A stretch of 8,333 nt of DNA. Origin: Gammaproteobacteria bacterium (GTDB lineage Bacteria; Pseudomonadota; Gammaproteobacteria; SZUA-140). The notes beneath the pieces are model-generated. The model had not been told where the DNA came from, did not search any database, and worked only from the letters and a program-made list of their open reading frames with translations. The translations under genes and the position numbers were made by a program. The stretch is from assembly GCA_026994735.1 (NCBI GenBank), contig JALWQD010000068.1, forward strand, positions 1-8,333. Direction: 5' to 3'. The number at the start of each line of letters is the position of its first letter. Positions within the stretch are counted from its first letter, which is position 1. Shown here one piece after another: positions 1 through 5,834 of the stretch.

Positions 1-978
1 ATCAGCCTCACTACGGCGAGCCAGCTTTTCCAGCGTTTTCGCCGTTAACTCCAGAAGCCTGGTGTCATTGGGCATTTCTTGAAGCAAGCGCTGATAATTT
101 TCCAGCGCCTGATTATCATCACCGGCAAGCGCCAGGCGGCGAGCTTCAACGACACGTAAACGGCGTTCGGCCAATGCCCGCTGGGCGGGTGTCACCTGTT
201 GCCCAGAAAAAACCTTGCGATAGATCCCTTCTGCTCGATCAAAACGACCAAGTTCTTCGTAGACCTTGGCCAACTCTATTTTCAAGACCATATTTTCAGG
301 GGCCAGATCAACGCTTTGCTCTAACGAACTGACACCGTCATTTTTACGGCCACGACGAAGATAAACCTGCCCTAACCAGTAATGTGCCTGCGCATTTTCT
401 TTTGTTTTTACAATCACTGTTTCGAGTAACTGCTCAGCTTCTCTAAAGAGTTCCTTACGAAACATCCTCTTCGCCAAATCAATGGCCTGGTTAGCCAGAT
501 CAGGCTGCTCCTGCAAACGTTTTTTCATCTGCCGTGCGATATCTCTATAGAGACCGACCAATTCGTTTCTGACCGAAGCGAGAACCGGAGAATTCACCAG
601 TAAGCGTTCAGAAAATTCGTATTGTTCAATGGATTCTTTTAGTTTGCCTTGGCTTTTGTAGACTTCAGCCAGTAACAAGCGCCCTTCAATCAGGCCAGGG
701 AGAAGACGGACAGACTCTCTCAGTGCTGCCGCAGCCTGATCGAGGTCTCCCTGTTTTTTGAGAATGGCACCACGCCAGTAATTGGCACGAGCATCGAGTA
801 CAAGCTCCGGACGTCGCAAGACCACCAAAGCATCATCAAGACGACCTTCATCAAGGAGTTTTCGCGCCTGGGTAACCAGCATGGAAGCCTGACCGGCATC
901 AAGTTGCTGAGCCGCTTGTGCCGATAATGTCATGAGCAGGCAGACGACAAAAACTATCGACAATGACCACGAAACCAT
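1..978 (-). CDS. Exported tetratricopeptide-repeat (TPR) protein, 3'-truncated by window edge
   Basis: The frame is open from position 978 to the left edge, giving 326 visible residues; the C-terminus lies outside the window. Residues 1-22 form a hydrophobic export signal (SLSIVFVVCLLMTLSAQA, cleavage likely after AQA). The rest is charged helical repeat sequence of TPR type. Clear units include YWRGAILKKQGDLDQAAAAL followed by RLLLAEVYKSQGKLKESIEQY, and later HYWLGQVYLRRGRKNDGVSSL followed by LKIELAKVYEELGRFDRAEGI. TPR domains are protein-binding scaffolds, so a periplasmic assembly or secretion role is plausible, but the partner is unknown. The ATG at 978 has GGAG eight bases upstream (987-990). 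An in-frame GTG at 1032 has GGGAG six bases upstream (1039-1043) and would add a K/R-containing n-region, making a more typical signal peptide, so it is a real alternative. An ATG at 1107 is also in frame. Confidence 0.85.
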   Translation of the reverse strand, partial: MVSWSLSIVFVVCLLMTLSAQAAQQLDAGQASMLVTQARKLLDEGRLDDALVVLRRPELVLDARANYWRGAILKKQGDLDQAAAALRESVRLLPGLIEGRLLLAEVYKSQGKLKESIEQYEFSERLLVNSPVLASVRNELVGLYRDIARQMKKRLQEQPDLANQAIDLAKRMFRKELFREAEQLLETVIVKTKENAQAHYWLGQVYLRRGRKNDGVSSLEQSVDLAPENMVLKIELAKVYEELGRFDRAEGIYRKVFSGQQVTPAQRALAERRLRVVEARRLALAGDDNQALENYQRLLQEMPNDTRLLELTAKTLEKLARRSEAD

Positions 979-1478
979 CGCCACTGCTCCATATCTTCTG
1001 TTCCCTACGATGTACTTAACAACGTCAGGCACCCCTCTCTCCCATCGTTTAACCCTTGCTACAAAAGAAATTCTCTCTCCAGCATTGCCATCGGCCAGAA
1101 AGCACATTGACTTGCATATAACGAGCACTTCGACACGCAGTCCCTCCTCACATGACAAGTAATTTTTCTTGGGGATACCGTATCGAATCCGCATTTTTCA
1201 ATCCTTAAAGAAGGACGAGAACACCATACCCGAACAAACTTAAGGAATCCCTAAGCAAGCCTATGTTCGATCTTACCAACAAGAATAAAGTAGCTCTTTC
1301 TCCTTAACCCAAGGTTTGTCATCATTCATATGACCCGGAAAATCGCCCAGGGTTCTGAAGATAGCCTGAAGCCTCTCTCCTTTGCTTGGCCCAGACTTCA
1401 CCAAATAAGAACCGAAAAACCAAAGAACAAAAAAAATATACTAAAACCAGCAACTTGAAGAATATCTACATGCGAGAA

Positions 1479-1508
1479 TAAGACTTTTTGGTAATAGAAA
1501 AAGTCTTA
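1479..1508. promoter_or_regulatory. Perfect 11-bp inverted repeat upstream of the first arginine-rich gene
   Basis: TAAGACTTTTT (1479-1489) is followed by the 8-base loop GGTAATAG and the exact reverse complement AAAAAGTCTTA (1498-1508). It lies about 145 bases before the start of the downstream gene. It could be an operator for a dimeric regulator or an AT-rich RNA hairpin. It lacks the GC stem and T tract of a normal terminator. The repeat is seen directly; its role is inferred. Confidence 0.45.
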
Positions 1509-1573
1509 ATAATTCCGTAATATTGGGGTGTTAGATTGCAAACTCGAAATTTCAAGGTGTCATATAGTTATCT

Positions 1574-1651
1574 ATGCCGGATATGGAGGCAGATGGATTC
1601 CCCATCAGTGGACACAGTCATCACCGAACCAAAGCAATGAGGAGGCAATAA
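1574..1651 (+). other. Possible 25-codon upstream ORF (with an overlapping 15-codon ORF at 1593-1640)
   Basis: An ATG at 1574 opens a 25-codon frame (MPDMEADGFP at its start) whose TAA ends at 1651, one base before the ATG of the arginine-rich gene. A second frame starts at ATG 1593, preceded by GGAGG with a short spacer (MDSPSVDTVITEPKQ). Its TGA at 1638-1640 directly abuts the GGAGG of the next gene. Either could be a leader peptide coupling translation into the gene. Neither is supported beyond its position. Confidence 0.2.
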
Positions 1652-1652
1652 T

Positions 1653-1991
1653 ATGAAAACCCTAGCAGCAGGCATCATCAGCCTGGCCCTGGCAGCCCCT
1701 GTCGCGGCCAAACAACAGGTCAACCCGCTCGCGCTCCCTACAATCCCAGTTCTGGGGCTGCAACAGGCTCAACAGGCTCAACAGGCAACAATCCAGCTGG
1801 CCGCCCGAACATTCACTCATCGCAGAAGGGTTTCTCGGCTGGGTAACAGTAGCCGTCGACGTTTCACCGGCATATCCAGCAGTCGCTTTGTTGGCAATGG
1901 TTCTCGTAATCGTACGGCAAACCGCCACTACAATGCCAGCCGTCGTGGCTCACTACGCAGACGCATCAGCCGTCATCGTCGCCATATCTAA
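1653..1991 (+). CDS. Small secreted arginine-rich protein, copy 1 of 3 (unknown family)
   Basis: This is a 112-residue protein of a family I do not recognise. Residues 1-19 are a clean Sec signal peptide (MKTLAAGIISLALAAPVAA). Residues 20-51 form an uncharged A/Q/P/L-rich linker containing a QAQQAQQA repeat and ending IQLAA. Residues 52-112 form a 61-residue domain with 20 Arg, no Lys, no Asp/Glu and no Cys, rich in Ser, Asn and Gly, ending RISRHRRHI. The start has GGAGG at 1641-1645 with a 7-base spacer, which is excellent. A strong terminator follows at 2023-2056, so it is probably transcribed alone. It resembles copy 3 over most of the basic domain and copy 2 around QLAARTF. Export is well supported. 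Cationic antimicrobial, nucleic-acid or polyanion binding, and mineral or surface interaction are guesses. A minus-strand frame here (1662-1928) is treated as a shadow. Confidence 0.85.
   Translation: MKTLAAGIISLALAAPVAAKQQVNPLALPTIPVLGLQQAQQAQQATIQLAARTFTHRRRVSRLGNSSRRRFTGISSSRFVGNGSRNRTANRHYNASRRGSLRRRISRHRRHI
1761..1787 (+). repeat. Three tandem 9-bp units inside copy 1
   Basis: CAACAGGCT occurs at 1761-1769 and 1770-1778, and CAACAGGCA at 1779-1787. The units encode the QQA/QAQ run in the linker of the first arginine-rich protein. This in-frame array can change linker length by slippage without altering the basic domain; copies 2 and 3 lack it. Confidence 0.8.
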
Positions 1992-2022
1992 CAATCTGCT
2001 CATTTCATTATGACAGATACCT

Positions 2023-2056
2023 AACGGCAGGCCACCACAGGCCTGCCGTTTTTTTT
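2023..2056 (+). terminator. Rho-independent terminator after arginine-rich copy 1
   Basis: AACGGCAGGCC (2023-2033) pairs perfectly with GGCCTGCCGTT (2040-2050) across a 6-base loop and runs into eight T residues (2049-2056). It is 31 bases after the stop codon, separating copy 1 transcriptionally from copies 2 and 3. Confidence 0.93.
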
Positions 2057-2130
2057 GCCTCCTGCCCTGCCATTTCAAAACAAACTCCGCCATAACCACC
2101 GTTAAGTAAAATTTAAGCGATCAAGTGGAA

Positions 2131-2148
2131 CAGACCAGGGCAGACCAG
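2131..2148 (+). repeat. Direct repeat CAGACCAG with 10-bp period
   Basis: CAGACCAG occurs at 2131-2138 and again at 2141-2148, close to one helical turn apart and about 19 bases upstream of the candidate -35 for copy 2. The placement suits an activator site, but two copies of an 8-mer could be chance. Confidence 0.3.
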
Positions 2149-2166
2149 CGTTGAGGCATTGTGTGC

Positions 2167-2196
2167 TTGAAAATAAGCCTCCACCCAAAATATTTT
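2167..2196 (+). promoter_or_regulatory. Candidate sigma70-type promoter for copies 2 and 3
   Basis: TTGAAA (2167-2172; 5 of 6 to consensus) and TATTTT (2191-2196; 4 of 6) are separated by 18 bases. They lie about 45 bases before the chosen start of copy 2 and downstream of the copy 1 terminator, where a promoter is needed. The -10 overlaps the palindrome AAAATATTTT. Prediction by eye only. Confidence 0.35.
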
Positions 2197-2242
2197 AACC
2201 CCTTTTATTCACTTAACAACCTCATATTTGGAGACAGCCCTC

Positions 2243-2596
2243 ATGATAAAGATGAGTTCGACCATTGCTGCCATCACCCTGGCAATCAGCTTCAACGCGA
2301 CGGCTAATACATCACCTGCTCCCCTGGTGGCAGTGGAAACAGTTCCGTCTGCTGGTACGCTTGCTCTCGTACGCGATCATACCCTCGGCAAGGGCTACGT
2401 TCAGCTCGCCGCACGCACTTTCAGCCACGCCGGCAGCTATCGTCGTGGTTACCGGGGAAGACGCCGTTCAACGCGTGGCAACATCGGCACACACCGTCGC
2501 TACAATGGTGGTAACAACCGCACAGGTAACCGTCGTTATTCCAATCGCCGCGGCTTCATTCAAAGCAGGATTAGCAGACACCGTCGCCACATCTAA
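2243..2596 (+). CDS. Small secreted arginine-rich protein, copy 2 of 3 (unknown family)
   Basis: This 117-residue protein has the same architecture as its neighbours. The signal peptide is MIKMSSTIAAITLAISFNATA (cleavage likely after residue 21). A linker over residues 22-57 ends VQLAA. The basic domain over residues 58-117 (60 residues) has 19 Arg, no Lys, Asp, Glu or Cys, and many Gly, Asn and Tyr, ending RISRHRRHI. I chose ATG 2243 because GGAG lies nine bases upstream (2230-2233). A TTG at 2228 would add five residues and overlap that Shine-Dalgarno. The C-terminal nonapeptide is encoded with AGG, ATT, AGA and CAC codons where copy 1 uses CGC, ATC, CGT and CAT, so the shared peptide is conserved as protein, not from recent DNA duplication. 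No terminator is visible before copy 3, so the two are probably cotranscribed. Function unknown. The overlapping frame at 2265-2600 is a shadow. Confidence 0.83.
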   Translation: MIKMSSTIAAITLAISFNATANTSPAPLVAVETVPSAGTLALVRDHTLGKGYVQLAARTFSHAGSYRRGYRGRRRSTRGNIGTHRRYNGGNNRTGNRRYSNRRGFIQSRISRHRRHI

Positions 2597-2726
2597 CTGA
2601 CAATAGAAAATATCTCCTCAAAGATGCAACCTTTTGCGGAGACCATCGTCTTATAAGGTAATGGCCGTTCACGCCATATCTAGTATGAATAACCAATTCA
2701 ACCCTATTGCCATGGAGAAATTCCAA

Positions 2727-3062
2727 ATGAAACGATTACCCATAATGCTTAGCAGTCTCGCTCTGGCCTTTGGCCTCAGCAGCACGGCAACTGCCACCCA
2801 GATCAATATCAGCCAGCAGCTTGCGGTAACACCTGTGACCCAGGCTGCAACAGCTAATATCGAGCTGGCTGCCAATATCACCAGCAATACCCGCCGGAAT
2901 TTTCGCCGCGGCAGCAGCTCACGGAAACGCTTTAACGGCACCTCAATTCGTCGCTTCCCTACGGGCAACGGCTTTCGTAATTGGACGTCAAACCGGAATT
3001 ACAATGCCAAACGTCGTGGAATGCTGCGGAAGCGCATCAGTCGTCATCGTCGCCATATCTAA
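2727..3062 (+). CDS. Small secreted arginine-rich protein, copy 3 of 3 (unknown family)
   Basis: This 111-residue protein has the signal peptide MKRLPIMLSSLALAFGLSST plus ATA (cleavage likely after residue 23). A T/Q/A-rich linker over residues 24-49 ends IELAA. The basic domain over residues 50-111 has 17 Arg and 3 Lys, no acidic residue and no Cys, ending RISRHRRHI. It shares with copy 1 the pattern SSR[RK]RF[NT]G, GNG, RN, NR, YNA, RRG and LR[RK]RISRHRRHI. The frame is open from a TTG at 2634, but only ATG 2727 gives a normal signal peptide at the N-terminus, and GGAG (2714-2717) lies nine bases upstream of it. An ATG at 2712 would add MEKFQ. It lies 130 bases after copy 2 with no intervening terminator and ends at a bidirectional terminator. 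I infer that the three genes arose by ancient duplication and diverged. Function unknown. Confidence 0.84.
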   Translation: MKRLPIMLSSLALAFGLSSTATATQINISQQLAVTPVTQAATANIELAANITSNTRRNFRRGSSSRKRFNGTSIRRFPTGNGFRNWTSNRNYNAKRRGMLRKRISRHRRHI

Positions 3063-3079
3063 TACTGGCTAAATGACAT

Positions 3080-3120
3080 AACAAAAAGGGCGGCCTGTTA
3101 GACAGGCCGCCCTTTTTGTT
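3080..3120. terminator. Bidirectional rho-independent terminator between copy 3 and accC
   Basis: AACAAAAAGGGCGGCCTGT (3080-3098) and ACAGGCCGCCCTTTTTGTT (3102-3120) are perfect 19-base reverse complements around a 3-base loop. The stem has a GC core flanked by A5 and T5, so it ends transcription from both directions. This fits the convergent arrangement of copy 3 and the aroQ-accBC operon. Confidence 0.94.
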
Positions 3121-3161
3121 ACTCATCAAAAATTATCGGGACCCATTTTTTTCTCACCCAC

Positions 3162-4502
3162 CTAGGCTTCCAGCATTTTCTCCAGGTAATGGATATTAGC
3201 CCCACCTTCATTAAAGGCAACATCTTCAAGAATTCTCTGTTGCAACGCGCGATTAGTGGAAATACCCTCTATAACCAGTTCATTAAGCGCCGACTGCATA
3301 CGTAAAATCGCCGTCTCTCTATCCTGACCATGAGCAATGATCTTGCCAATCATGGAATCATAATAAGGCGGAACGAAATAACCATTATAAAGATGTGAGT
3401 CAACACGAATGCCTGGCCCCCCAGGGGGATGGTAATGAGTCACCCCCCCCGGTGACGGCATAAAAGTATCCGGATTTTCAGCATTAATACGGCATTCAAT
3501 GGCATGACCATTGATACAAATATCCGACTGTTTAAGTGATAGTGGCAAACCTGCGGCTATAGAAAGTTGCTCTCTAACGATATCGACACCGGTAATCATC
3601 TCGGTAACCGGATGCTCAACCTGTAGACGTGTATTCATCTCGATAAAATAGAAGGCATTATCCTGGTAAAGAAATTCGAAAGTACCCGCACCACGATAAC
3701 CGACATCAAGGCAGGCACGAACACAGCGTTCACCGATTTCTCTACGTTGCTCTGCCGATATTCCTGGTGCCGGCGCTTCTTCAACAACCTTCTGATGGCG
3801 TCGCTGCATAGAACAATCGCGCTCACCCAGGTGAATCGCATTGCCCTGTCCATCGGCTAACACCTGAATCTCAACATGACGAGGGTTATCAAGGAATTTT
3901 TCTAGATAGACGGTGCCGTTACCAAAGGCAGCCTCTGCCTCAGCCTTGGTCAACTCAATGGCATTAAGCAGATTCGCCTGCGCATGGACAACACGCATAC
4001 CACGACCACCACCACCACCGGCAGCCTTGATAATAATCGGATAACCCACCTTTGCAGCCAGTGACAGGTTATATTCAGAGTCACTCCCTAGCGCTCCATC
4101 TGAACCAGGAATACACGGAATGCCGGCTTTTTTCATAGCCTCGATGGCAGCAATCTTATCCCCCATCATACGAATGGTTTCCGGACGTGGGCCGATAAAA
4201 ACAAAACCGCTCTGCTCCACTCGTTCGGCAAAATCGGCATTCTCAGAGAGAAAACCATAACCAGGATGAATCGCTACGGCATCGGTTACCTCAGCAGCAC
4301 TGATCAAAGCAGGAATATTGAGATAACTTTCATGCGAAGCTGGTGGCCCAATACAAACCGATTCATCGGCGAGACGAACATGAATAAGATCACGATCGGC
4401 CGTTGAATGAGCAGCAACCGTGCGGATACCGAGTTCATTACAAGCCCGCAATATCCGCAGGCCAATCTCGCCTCGATTGGCAATCACTATTTTATCAAAC
4501 AT
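3162..4502 (-). CDS. accC: Biotin carboxylase subunit of acetyl-CoA carboxylase
   Basis: This 446-residue protein aligns by eye nearly end to end with E. coli AccC (449 residues). The enzyme uses ATP and bicarbonate to carboxylate the biotin carried by AccB, the first half-reaction of malonyl-CoA synthesis in the cytoplasm. The sequence shows the N-terminal domain MFDKIVIANRGEIGLRILRA, the ATP-grasp region with MGDK116 and IIIK159, the glycine lid AAGGGGGRGMRVV, ERDCSMQRRHQKVVEEAPAP, EFLYQDNAFYFIEMNTR with E288 and R292, and ECRINAENP with R338. These catalytic positions are all intact by E. coli numbering. It lies 35 bases after accB, the third gene in the operon. The ATG at 4502 has only a weak Shine-Dalgarno, suggesting coupling to accB translation. 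It ends at the shared terminator at 3080-3120, so no further operon gene follows. Confidence 0.98.
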   Translation of the reverse strand: MFDKIVIANRGEIGLRILRACNELGIRTVAAHSTADRDLIHVRLADESVCIGPPASHESYLNIPALISAAEVTDAVAIHPGYGFLSENADFAERVEQSGFVFIGPRPETIRMMGDKIAAIEAMKKAGIPCIPGSDGALGSDSEYNLSLAAKVGYPIIIKAAGGGGGRGMRVVHAQANLLNAIELTKAEAEAAFGNGTVYLEKFLDNPRHVEIQVLADGQGNAIHLGERDCSMQRRHQKVVEEAPAPGISAEQRREIGERCVRACLDVGYRGAGTFEFLYQDNAFYFIEMNTRLQVEHPVTEMITGVDIVREQLSIAAGLPLSLKQSDICINGHAIECRINAENPDTFMPSPGGVTHYHPPGGPGIRVDSHLYNGYFVPPYYDSMIGKIIAHGQDRETAILRMQSALNELVIEGISTNRALQQRILEDVAFNEGGANIHYLEKMLEA

Positions 4503-4537
4503 GGTTCAATGCTCGTGCAACAGATATTCTGAGCGCA

Positions 4538-4993
4538 TCATTCAATGATGAACAATGGCTGGCCATATTCAACAGGCTGACCATTCTCGACAAGGATAGC
4601 GGCAACCACACCGGCGCAATCTGATTCGACCTGGTTCAACATCTTCATGGCCTCGATAATACACAGGGTTTCTCCCTCGGCAACACGCTGACCAACTTCA
4701 GCGAACGGACTTGCCCCGGGGGCAGGTGCCCGGTAAAAACTACCAACCATCGGTGATGTTACCGTATGCCCGCTCGGCAAGTCTGATGTTGCATCAATAT
4801 TCGCATCAACCACAGCAGGGGCATCCATAGCCACCGCAGCTTGTAATGATGCAGCCACAGGTGTGCCAGCAATGGCTACTGAAGGGCTTGCTCTACTGAT
4901 ACGAACAGACTCTTCTCCCTCGTGAATTTCGATCTCTGCGAGGTCAGATTCAGCCAGTAATTCGATGAGTTTTTTTATCTTTCTAATGTCCAT
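4538..4993 (-). CDS. accB: Biotin carboxyl carrier protein of acetyl-CoA carboxylase
   Basis: This 151-residue protein carries the biotin that shuttles CO2 from AccC to the carboxyltransferase. Residues 1-35 form the usual acidic N-terminal region (MDIRKIKKLIELLAESDLAE). Residues 36-76 are an Ala/Val/Pro-rich flexible linker. The C-terminal biotinyl domain begins near residue 78 with TSPMVGSFYRAPAPGASPF, which includes the thumb typical of bacterial BCCP. The biotinylation motif EAMKM is at 114-118, making Lys117 the attachment site. The C-terminus GQPVEYGQPLFIIE matches the family. AAGGA precedes the ATG with a short spacer. It sits between aroQ (70-base gap) and accC (35-base gap), the conserved order in many gammaproteobacteria. 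Length is close to the family norm of about 150-160. Confidence 0.97.
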   Translation of the reverse strand: MDIRKIKKLIELLAESDLAEIEIHEGEESVRISRASPSVAIAGTPVAASLQAAVAMDAPAVVDANIDATSDLPSGHTVTSPMVGSFYRAPAPGASPFAEVGQRVAEGETLCIIEAMKMLNQVESDCAGVVAAILVENGQPVEYGQPLFIIE

Positions 4994-5063
4994 ACTTTCC
5001 TTCTGGATTACTCTGTGCGAGACAGCGCCATCGATTAAAATAAAGAGCTATCGCCGCCGATAC

Positions 5064-5510
5064 TCACGATTTTGACCTGCTACGGTGACAGACAAACTGG
5101 AAAGCCAGCTCATATCCCTGAACCCCGCAACCGACAATGACACCCGCCGCACGGTCAGAAAAATAGGAGTGTCTGCGAAAAGGTTCACGGCTATGTATGT
5201 TTGAAATATGCACTTCCACGAAGGGGATCGCAACAGCATCAAGTGCATCACGCAAGGCAATGCTGGTGTGCGTGAAAGCGGCAGGATTGATGATGATAAA
5301 GGCAACCCCCTCGCTCTTCGCCTGGTGAATCCGGGCAATCAGTTCATGCTCAGCATTACTTTGAAAAGCAAGCATTTCATGTTCCGCCGCCGTTGCCATC
5401 AAGCTCAGACGTGAAACAATATCAGCGAGGGAATCACTGCCATAGAGGTCAGGTTCACGCTGTCCGAGCAAATTCAGATTAGGACCATTGAGCAACAGGA
5501 CGCGCGCCAA
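5064..5510 (-). CDS. aroQ: Type II 3-dehydroquinate dehydratase
   Basis: The enzyme converts 3-dehydroquinate to 3-dehydroshikimate, the third step of the shikimate pathway. The sequence has the type II signature: LLLNGPNLNLLGQREP near the N-terminus with Arg18 and catalytic Tyr23 (DLYG), IIINPAAFTHTSIALRDAL with Asn75 and His81, and FVEVHISNIHSREPFRRHSYFSD with His101 and Arg112. I chose the TTG at 5510. It gives MARVLLLNGP, the usual family N-terminus, a normal length of 148 residues, and a strong AGGGAG six bases upstream (5517-5522). The ATG at 5531 is in frame and adds seven residues (MLFRESA), but would place that Shine-Dalgarno inside the coding region and has only a weak site of its own. 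This is the first gene of an operon with accB and accC. The C-terminal CHRSRSKS tail is slightly unusual. Confidence 0.95.
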   Translation of the reverse strand: MARVLLLNGPNLNLLGQREPDLYGSDSLADIVSRLSLMATAAEHEMLAFQSNAEHELIARIHQAKSEGVAFIIINPAAFTHTSIALRDALDAVAIPFVEVHISNIHSREPFRRHSYFSDRAAGVIVGCGVQGYELAFQFVCHRSRSKS

Positions 5511-5516
5511 AGCGGA

Positions 5517-5522
5517 CTCCCT
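5517..5522 (-). promoter_or_regulatory. Shine-Dalgarno that decides the aroQ start
   Basis: AGGGAG on the minus strand ends six bases before the TTG at 5510. It supports initiation there over the ATG at 5531, where it would be coding sequence. Confidence 0.6.
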
Positions 5523-5834
5523 AAAAAGCATTTTCCGTTAGATCGGCGATAGTTTGTCGACGATCGCCCCCTTCCCTCGATCTTATTCGCTATTCTGCAT
5601 AGTTCGTTAAAAGAAGTCCAGTAGCAGGCAAGGTGCCAGTCCCTCCCCAGACCAGATCCAGCCATCGACCCACCCTGCTTTAGATTTCTCTCTTGTCAAC
5701 ATATACTTGGCATCCATTATAAAGAAGGCCCAGCAGTGAACTGATTCAGCCATATGCCGTCACTTCCCGATGCAAAAACCCCCTCCCTTACACTCCATAT
5801 CAAGAAAAAAACTCCATAGACAACAGGTTTGGCA
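5523..5834. other. Intergenic region between cobO and aroQ (both on the minus strand)
   Basis: About 310 bases without a supported gene. On the minus strand there is a perfect TATAAT at 5721-5716 but no good -35 at proper spacing, and a perfect TTGACA at 5699-5694 but no matching -10. One of these may belong to the aroQ-accBC promoter. A seven-T run on the minus strand (plus 5804-5810) lies about 25 bases after the cobO stop, but I see no convincing stem before it, so I do not call a terminator. The 63-codon frame at 5474-5665 is a shadow. Confidence 0.5.

Larger units (their letters stand above)
979..1652. other. Long gene-poor intergenic region between divergent genes
   Basis: About 670 bases separate the TPR gene (minus) from the first arginine-rich gene (plus). 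I see no convincing gene of normal size. A 76-codon plus-strand open frame at 932-1162 overlaps the TPR start antisense and reads as low-complexity S/T/H-rich sequence. A 42-codon frame at 1330-1458 has no Shine-Dalgarno. The right part is AT-rich and holds the inverted repeat at 1479-1508 and two tiny frames ending beside the start of the next gene. Promoters for both flanking genes must lie here, but I find no pair of hexamers good enough to call. A small RNA is possible but cannot be supported from the sequence alone. Confidence 0.5.

Noticed and set aside
932..1162. 76-codon plus-strand frame with many S/T/H residues
   Set aside because: It overlaps the TPR gene start antisense, has no recognisable domain, and its composition looks like a shadow plus non-coding DNA.
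1330..1458. 42-codon plus-strand frame (MTRKIAQGSE...)
   Set aside because: No Shine-Dalgarno, lysine/asparagine-rich tail produced by an A-rich tract, and no family resemblance.
1653..3062. Interpretation of the triplet as a ribosomally made, enzyme-modified peptide cluster
   Set aside because: No cysteine, no core-like Ser/Thr/Cys pattern, and no modification enzyme, protease or ABC transporter nearby; Sec signal peptides argue for simple export.
3443..3450. Run of eight C within accC, next to GTCACC/GGTGAC arms
   Set aside because: It encodes the conserved Pro-Gly-Gly loop of an essential enzyme; phase variation there is unlikely and the frame is intact.
4005..4021. CCA trinucleotide repeat in accC
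   Set aside because: It simply encodes the conserved glycine-rich ATP lid (GGGGG) of biotin carboxylase.
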